From assembly GCA_047967505.1 (NCBI GenBank), contig CM106539.1: a stretch of 64,000 nt of DNA. One strand, given 5' to 3'. The translations under genes were made by a program, and so were the position numbers. The notes beneath the pieces were generated by a model. The model was not told the origin of the DNA. It was given only the letters and a program-made list of their open reading frames with translations, and made no database searches. Shown here piece by piece: positions 59,101 through 64,000 of the stretch (position 1 is the first letter of the stretch; each line of letters opens with the position of its first letter). This stretch comes from Dipteris shenzhenensis. Lineage: Eukaryota; Polypodiophyta; Polypodiopsida; Gleicheniales.

Positions 59101-60259
59101 CTAGCACTAAGTAGCAAAATACTCACCATTCTAAGACTAAGTGAACGAGAAGAGGAAGGGGAGCACACACAAAAAAGGAACCGAGAACACGAACAAGTTT
59201 AGGGAGTTGCTAGAGGACTCCGAGAAGTGTGTACAAGTTCAAAAATGGAAGGAGCACAAGTGAGTTATGACCTATAAATACTCGAGACCTCACTGCAAGA
59301 GCTAGAACGCAGCCCGCAATCTAAATATCATGTGTTTTATTTGAAAGAGTAGAAGAACAGGAGACGTTCTTATCTTGAGCTGAACCACTAGCAATAGCTT
59401 AGTCTTGGAGGGAAAGCGAAGATACGCTAGCCAAACGGCAGTGAGCTCCCCCATCGTTTACAAAGGAGAGACTTTGTTGATGGATCCATCCCTTTCGTTT
59501 TATTGCACCTCTAACATATGGAGCGAGGCAAGGAATGCTAGTTAGAATGGGCTCCTCCATGCATACCTTGTCATGTTCCCTTATGATACGCTAGTACTCC
59601 GTATATGAATGGGTAGAGCACAGAGGGTTGGACAGTAATTTTGGAGTGCCCAACTGAGTAACGATTCGTTGAGTACCTCGGTGGGATACAAGGAAGCAAA
59701 GGTAATCCCTATACACTCCATAGGATTGGTGGACCTAGCGCAACGGAAATGCGATGTCCCTAACGTAAAGCCATACAAGTTGATCTAGTCGTCTGGACGT
59801 TCAGTCGAGATTACGTCGGACGAGCAGCTCTATAATGGTTGAGGGCAAGATGCATGCCCTATGAGAGCCGAGAGCTAGGATGTCAATTGTTGGCAATTTG
59901 CTAATGAATGAATTGGGACACCCTGTAATCCCCTTCCAATTTATATTCAGTTGCTAATATTACGGAATCTTTACTTCCAGGAAGGCCAATGTAACGATTT
60001 ATAATATTCTATGATCCAGTTGTGTGGGGAACAATAGGACTTGGGATTTAAGGGACTTTGGAGAATTACATGGGAAAGGGGTGTAATTCTTGCAATTACA
60101 AACAATAGATTTGAAGTTGTTTAATGAACTAATGAAATGATTGATTCAAAGACTTTAAAGTATATCAAGGATGATGGATTGAGATATGATAAAGAGTAGT
60201 AGAAATGTAGGTTGAAACACACACTAGCCTAACCATTGTGAGGTAAGAAAAATCTCATG

Positions 60260-60812
60260 ACTAATGGTTGGACTTGGCTTTGACTAGCAGGCCTCTTTGT
60301 GGCACAAGGATTTGATGGCTCTTGGGTATGTGGTCTACTACCTGCCCCATCACTTGGATGCCAGGCCATTATGACTATGCTGAATAAAAGAGTCCATGAC
60401 AGAATCGTTGCCATAGATATGCAGGAAATCAAAGACCACCCTGAGTCAAATAAACTACTGGTTATGCTACTGTCCATAAATGATTGGTACAGAATTTTAA
60501 TGATTGGAAAGGGCAATACAGATAAAATTTTGGAGGTGATCAATCGGCTATCTTTGTCTTTGGACCAATTAATGGAGGAAGATGATATTGCTTTGGTGGA
60601 ATTTGCAGAGAAGTCTCTTGAAACAATGAGGGACCTCTTCATGTATTCCAATCTCCCTCCCCCAGGAGGACCAAAAGGGTCCTCTTCCAACACAACACAA
60701 CATAGTTTCCGTGATCTTGAGGGTCTATCAGAGGATGTACAAGAGACAATATTCTCATATCAACTCATGGCTACTACTCCAATCACTCCAAAAAAGAGCT
60801 CTATGTAGAACC
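60260..60812 (+). pseudogene. Module A, unit 15 (inner copy)
   Basis: A 169-codon open frame 60,299-60,808. Same shifted start as unit 13 (MAQGFDGSWVCG). A private 43-bp deletion at about 60,672 joins PPPGGP to KGSSSNTTQ in frame. Confidence 0.4.
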
Positions 60813-61545
60813 ATTATAGAGCTGCTCCTCCGACGTAATCTCGACTAACATCCAGATGACTAGATCAACTTGTATGGCTTTACGTTAGGGACATCGCGTT
60901 TCCGTTGTGCTAGGTCCGCCACTCCTATGGAGTGTCTAGGGATTACCTTTGCTTCCTTGTATTCCACCGAGGTACTCAACGAATCGTTACTCAGTTGGGC
61001 ACTCCAAAATTACTATCCAACCCTCTGTGCTCCACCCATTCATATACAGAGTACTAGCATATCGTAAGGGAACATGAGAAGGTAAGCATGGAGGAGCCCG
61101 TTCTAGCTAGCATTCCTTGCCTCGCTCCATACGTTAGAGGTGCAATAAAACGAAAGGGATGGATCCATCAACAAAGTATCTCCTTCGTAAACGATGGGGG
61201 AGCTCACTGCCATTTGGCTAGCGTATCTTCGCTTTCGCTCCAAGACTAAGCTATTGCTAGTGGTGCGGCTCAAGATAAGAACATCTCTTGTTCTTCTACT
61301 CTGTGAAATAAAACACATGATATTTAGATTGCGGGCCGCGTTCTAGCTCTTGCAGTCATGTCTCGAGTATATCTAGGTCATAACTCACTTGTGCTCCTTC
61401 CATTTATGAACTTGTACACACTTCTCGGAGTTCTCTAGCAACTCCCTAAACTTGTTCAGTGCTCTCAGCTCCTTTTTTGTGTGTGCTCCCCTTCCTCTTC
61501 TCGTTCACTTAGTCTTAGAATGGTGAGTATTTTGCTACACAATGC

Positions 61546-62780
61546 TAGTCTTTTTTCCTATTCTAGTTTAGGTTCAAATACCTCTTTCCCTTTCCTCCAT
61601 AGGCCATGCTGATGACTTCTGATATCACTTTCTTCAACCCATTCATAACATTGATCTATATTTGTAGTGAAGACCGATTGGATACTTTGTGGTAAATTCA
61701 ATTTCACCTCGTATATGGAATCGACAATCCAAAATGCTCTCACTATAACGTTAGCCTCCAATTCGATTTGATCTTGGAGATCCTAGATGAATTCATGATG
61801 GGATCCAAACATGCTTGTAATGCAAAAGTAATTAATGATGCCAATTTCGAGAATATACAAAGGTGTGCATTAGTAATCCATCTGAAAGTGTTTTTGTGAG
61901 ATTTGAAAGTAGCCATTACATATGGGAAAGTATGAGAATCCAGAGTAATATTCAAGTTAAAGTTTTGAATATCTTTGACTAGTCGGTCCAAGATGTCTGG
62001 GTTATCCACTCTCGCGAAGTCCCTACTGGATACCCTTAATACTGCTTGATCGTAAATGAACTTCTTACAAATATATGCTGGAGTGGACGAAGCTAACTTA
62101 TCTGTAGAAGCACTAAGGAGGGATCTTGTTAGTCTCCTCACTTCCCTCATTAAAGACAGCATCTTTAAGGGATCCCTACTTCCCACAATGTTTAGTTTCT
62201 TTCTCTCCGCTAGTTTTTTCAAATAGTTACTGCAAAATAATCCGAATTCCCTCTCCATTGGGTTCAATATTTCCAACAACTCGAGGACTGAGTGTGATCA
62301 CTTGGTTCCAGATCATATATAACACATTTAGTGTCCCACCAATGCTCAACTATTTTCTAAGGATATGTCCTAATCCCTTCTTCAAATATTCCTTTAATGT
62401 GTTCTCAATCACAATTTCATTATCAATGGTACACACATGTCCCCATTCTATGTTAATGAATTTTGTAAAAGTATTGTTTTCACACCGACACATAATCTCT
62501 TACCCATGTATGAATACTGTCCCAGGTTTACACAGTAAAGATGCTAAATTCTCGGAGAACTGCCAAGCAATGTTAGTATCTTTTATGGAGTCAATCACAT
62601 TATGCATCTTCTAGTGATAGAGAACGTCTGTAGAAAGTTTTTTAATTGAGAACGTTTCAAGTAGAGGGTTATCAAATAATGCATGCATGAAGATGCTAGA
62701 TTTCTTTTCTTTACTCATTAGAATTCTCTTGTTGTGTGGCAACAGCATGATACTTCTCAACCAAACATCACATACCTGCC
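61546..62780 (-). pseudogene. RT-like protein, unit 15, motif A Asp lost
   Basis: Mirror of unit 12: core open 61,743-62,279 (178 codons) and 61,558-61,761, with the same TTNIDQCYEW change. Differences from unit 12 are a handful of bases, for example CSNYLKKL where unit 12 has CCNYLKIL. Confidence 0.55.
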
Positions 62781-62809
62781 ATCAATCAATCATTGTCATC
62801 ATCGAGCAG

Positions 62810-63194
62810 ATGTCGTACAGGAAGATTCTTGTTCTTTGTATCAATGTATGACATGGTCTTACCCCATCTGAAGACCTTTCATGGCCGTACCTGGGAATCT
62901 GAGCTATTACCCCCTCTCAAGACCTTTGATGGCCGTACCTGGGAATCCGAGCTATCCAAATATACTGAACTCTCCACCGCGGGTCGCCATTCAATCATCT
63001 TACAGGAATAGTGGTCTCTAGGTGAGTAGTATGATGTGCATCCCCATCCCCTGGTATATCCAATGCATCCCACTGATCTCCCTCTAGCTCGAGATGCATA
63101 TGCTCTAGCAGGTAGTGTCTGTGGGGACCGTAGCATGAGTTCCCCATATGACATTACTCCTGGTGATGGTTGGGGTAATAAAGGAGCAAGGGGG
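62810..63194 (-). pseudogene. Module D, unit 15
   Basis: Open 62,879-63,199 from NPLAPLLPQPSPG through both 48-bp segments, joined at 63,194 to the same AACGTAATAAT junction as unit 14 but otherwise like unit 12 (HLKTF..., STAGRHS on the other strand). Confidence 0.35.
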
Positions 63195-63364
63195 TTCAAA
63201 CGTAATAATGAAGTTGTTTAATGAACTAATGAAATGATTGATTCAAAGACTTTAAAGTATATCAAGGATGTTGGATTGAGATATGATAAAGAGTAGTAGA
63301 AATATAGGTTGAAACACACACTAGCCTAACCATTGTGAGGTAAGAAAATTCTCATGACTAATGC

Positions 63365-64000
63365 TTGGACTTGGCTTTGACTAGCAGGCCTCTTTGTGGC
63401 ACAAGGATTTGATGGCTCTTGGGTATGTGGGTCCACTACCCGCCCCATCACTTGGATGCCAGGCCATTATGACTATGCTGAATAAAAGAGTCCATGACAG
63501 AATCATTGCCATAGATATGCAGGAAATCAAAGAGCACCCTGAGTCAAATAAACTACTGGTTATGCTACTGTCCATCAATGATTGGTGCAGAATTTTAGTG
63601 ATTGGAAAGGGCAATACAGATAAAATTTTGGAGGTGATCAATTGGCTATCTTTGTCTTTGGACCAATTAATGGAGGAAGATAATATTGCTTTGGTGGAAT
63701 TTTCAGAGAAGTCTCCTGAAACAATGAGGGACCTCTTCATGTATTCCAATCTCCCTCCCCTAGCAGGACCTTTGTCCCTGCATAGTTTGGGCCTGAAATG
63801 CTTTCCTTTACCAAAAGGGTTCTCTTCCAACACAACACAACATAGTTTCTGTGACCTTGAGGGTCTATCACAGGATGTACAAGAGACAATATTCTCAGAT
63901 CAACTCATGCCTACTACTCCAATCACTCCAAAAAAGAGCTCTACGCATACATATACTAACCCATATTTCCCTCCATAGGTAATGGAAGCTGAATTGTTGG
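63365..64000 (+). pseudogene. Module A at the right edge (194 codons open)
   Basis: Open 63,394-63,978, almost identical to the inverted copy at 56,764-57,348. Ends TYTNPYFPP-TAG; continues past the window edge. Confidence 0.45.

Larger units (their letters stand above)
56756..59898 (+). repeat. Array unit 14 (RT on plus), lacks most of B and C
   Basis: Module A (minus) 56,764-57,375. A spacer stub ends at 57,533, then a short ATTATTACGTTTGAA junction leads to D 57,546-57,920. RT-like 57,965-59,100, connector 59,101-59,898. The right end is the second orientation switch of the array. Confidence 0.8.
59899..64000 (-). repeat. Array unit 15 (RT on minus), runs off the window
   Basis: AT spacer 59,899-60,245, module A (plus) 60,260-60,812, connector 60,813-61,545, RT-like 61,546-62,780, D 62,810-63,194, spacer stub 63,200-63,350, module A of the next unit (plus) 63,365-64,000. 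The first 3.3 kb mirror 50,968-54,306 and the remainder mirrors 56,741-57,545. Confidence 0.85.

Overview
The window looks like nuclear DNA of a land plant with a large, repeat-rich genome. The evidence is a decayed Ty1/copia element with a TGGTATCAGAGC initiator-Met primer-binding site, a nested small DNA transposon, a copia-type solo LTR, and nonsense changes that are mostly C-to-T at CG, CHG and CHH sites. I see no bacterial operons, rRNA, tRNA or CRISPR and no intact gene. The species cannot be named from the sequence. The window is dominated by about 15 degenerate copies (units 1-15) of one repeat unit, roughly 4-5 kb when complete. In the sense of its main reading frame, a complete unit holds: module A, an unrecognised 210-residue frame on the opposite strand; B, an AT-rich spacer of about 600 bp; C, a second antisense frame of about 105 residues; D, a sense frame of 100-150 residues; E/F, a reverse-transcriptase-like protein; and G, a connector of up to 1.4 kb. 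The RT-like frame has a DK motif, a K.HK..FRWI fingers motif and a DIGKCYENIP motif A. This pattern is closest to Penelope-like/RVT/TERT-type reverse transcriptases, an inference from motif order and not from a search. No copy keeps the palm motif C (YxDD) or a recognisable endonuclease. Layout: 1-1,741 is copia leader and LTR plus 1 kb of unassigned sequence. 1,742-9,072 holds units 1 and 2 (RT on minus). 9,073-12,507 is the copia remnant (minus), itself split by a 1,021-bp DNA transposon with an 8-bp target-site duplication. 12,508-16,732 is unit 3 (minus). At about 16,733 the array flips, and units 4-14 run on plus to 59,898. At 59,899 it flips again and unit 15 (minus) runs off the right edge. 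A 331-bp solo LTR sits in unit 6 and a 180-bp foreign block in unit 8. The copies share old defects: an in-frame TAA in the RT frame and a frame break near the end of module A. They also share nested derived markers: a 48-bp in-frame duplication in D, a 1-nt deletion in F, and a +1 CTCGAG change in F. They retain splice-donor-like sites. Together this says the array grew by repeated DNA-level segmental duplication of an already damaged, intron-like template, followed by inversion and exchange, and not by independent retrotransposition of a live element. The most interesting objects are the RT-like family, the unidentified module A lying opposite it in nearly every unit, and the large inverted arms at 51-64 kb.
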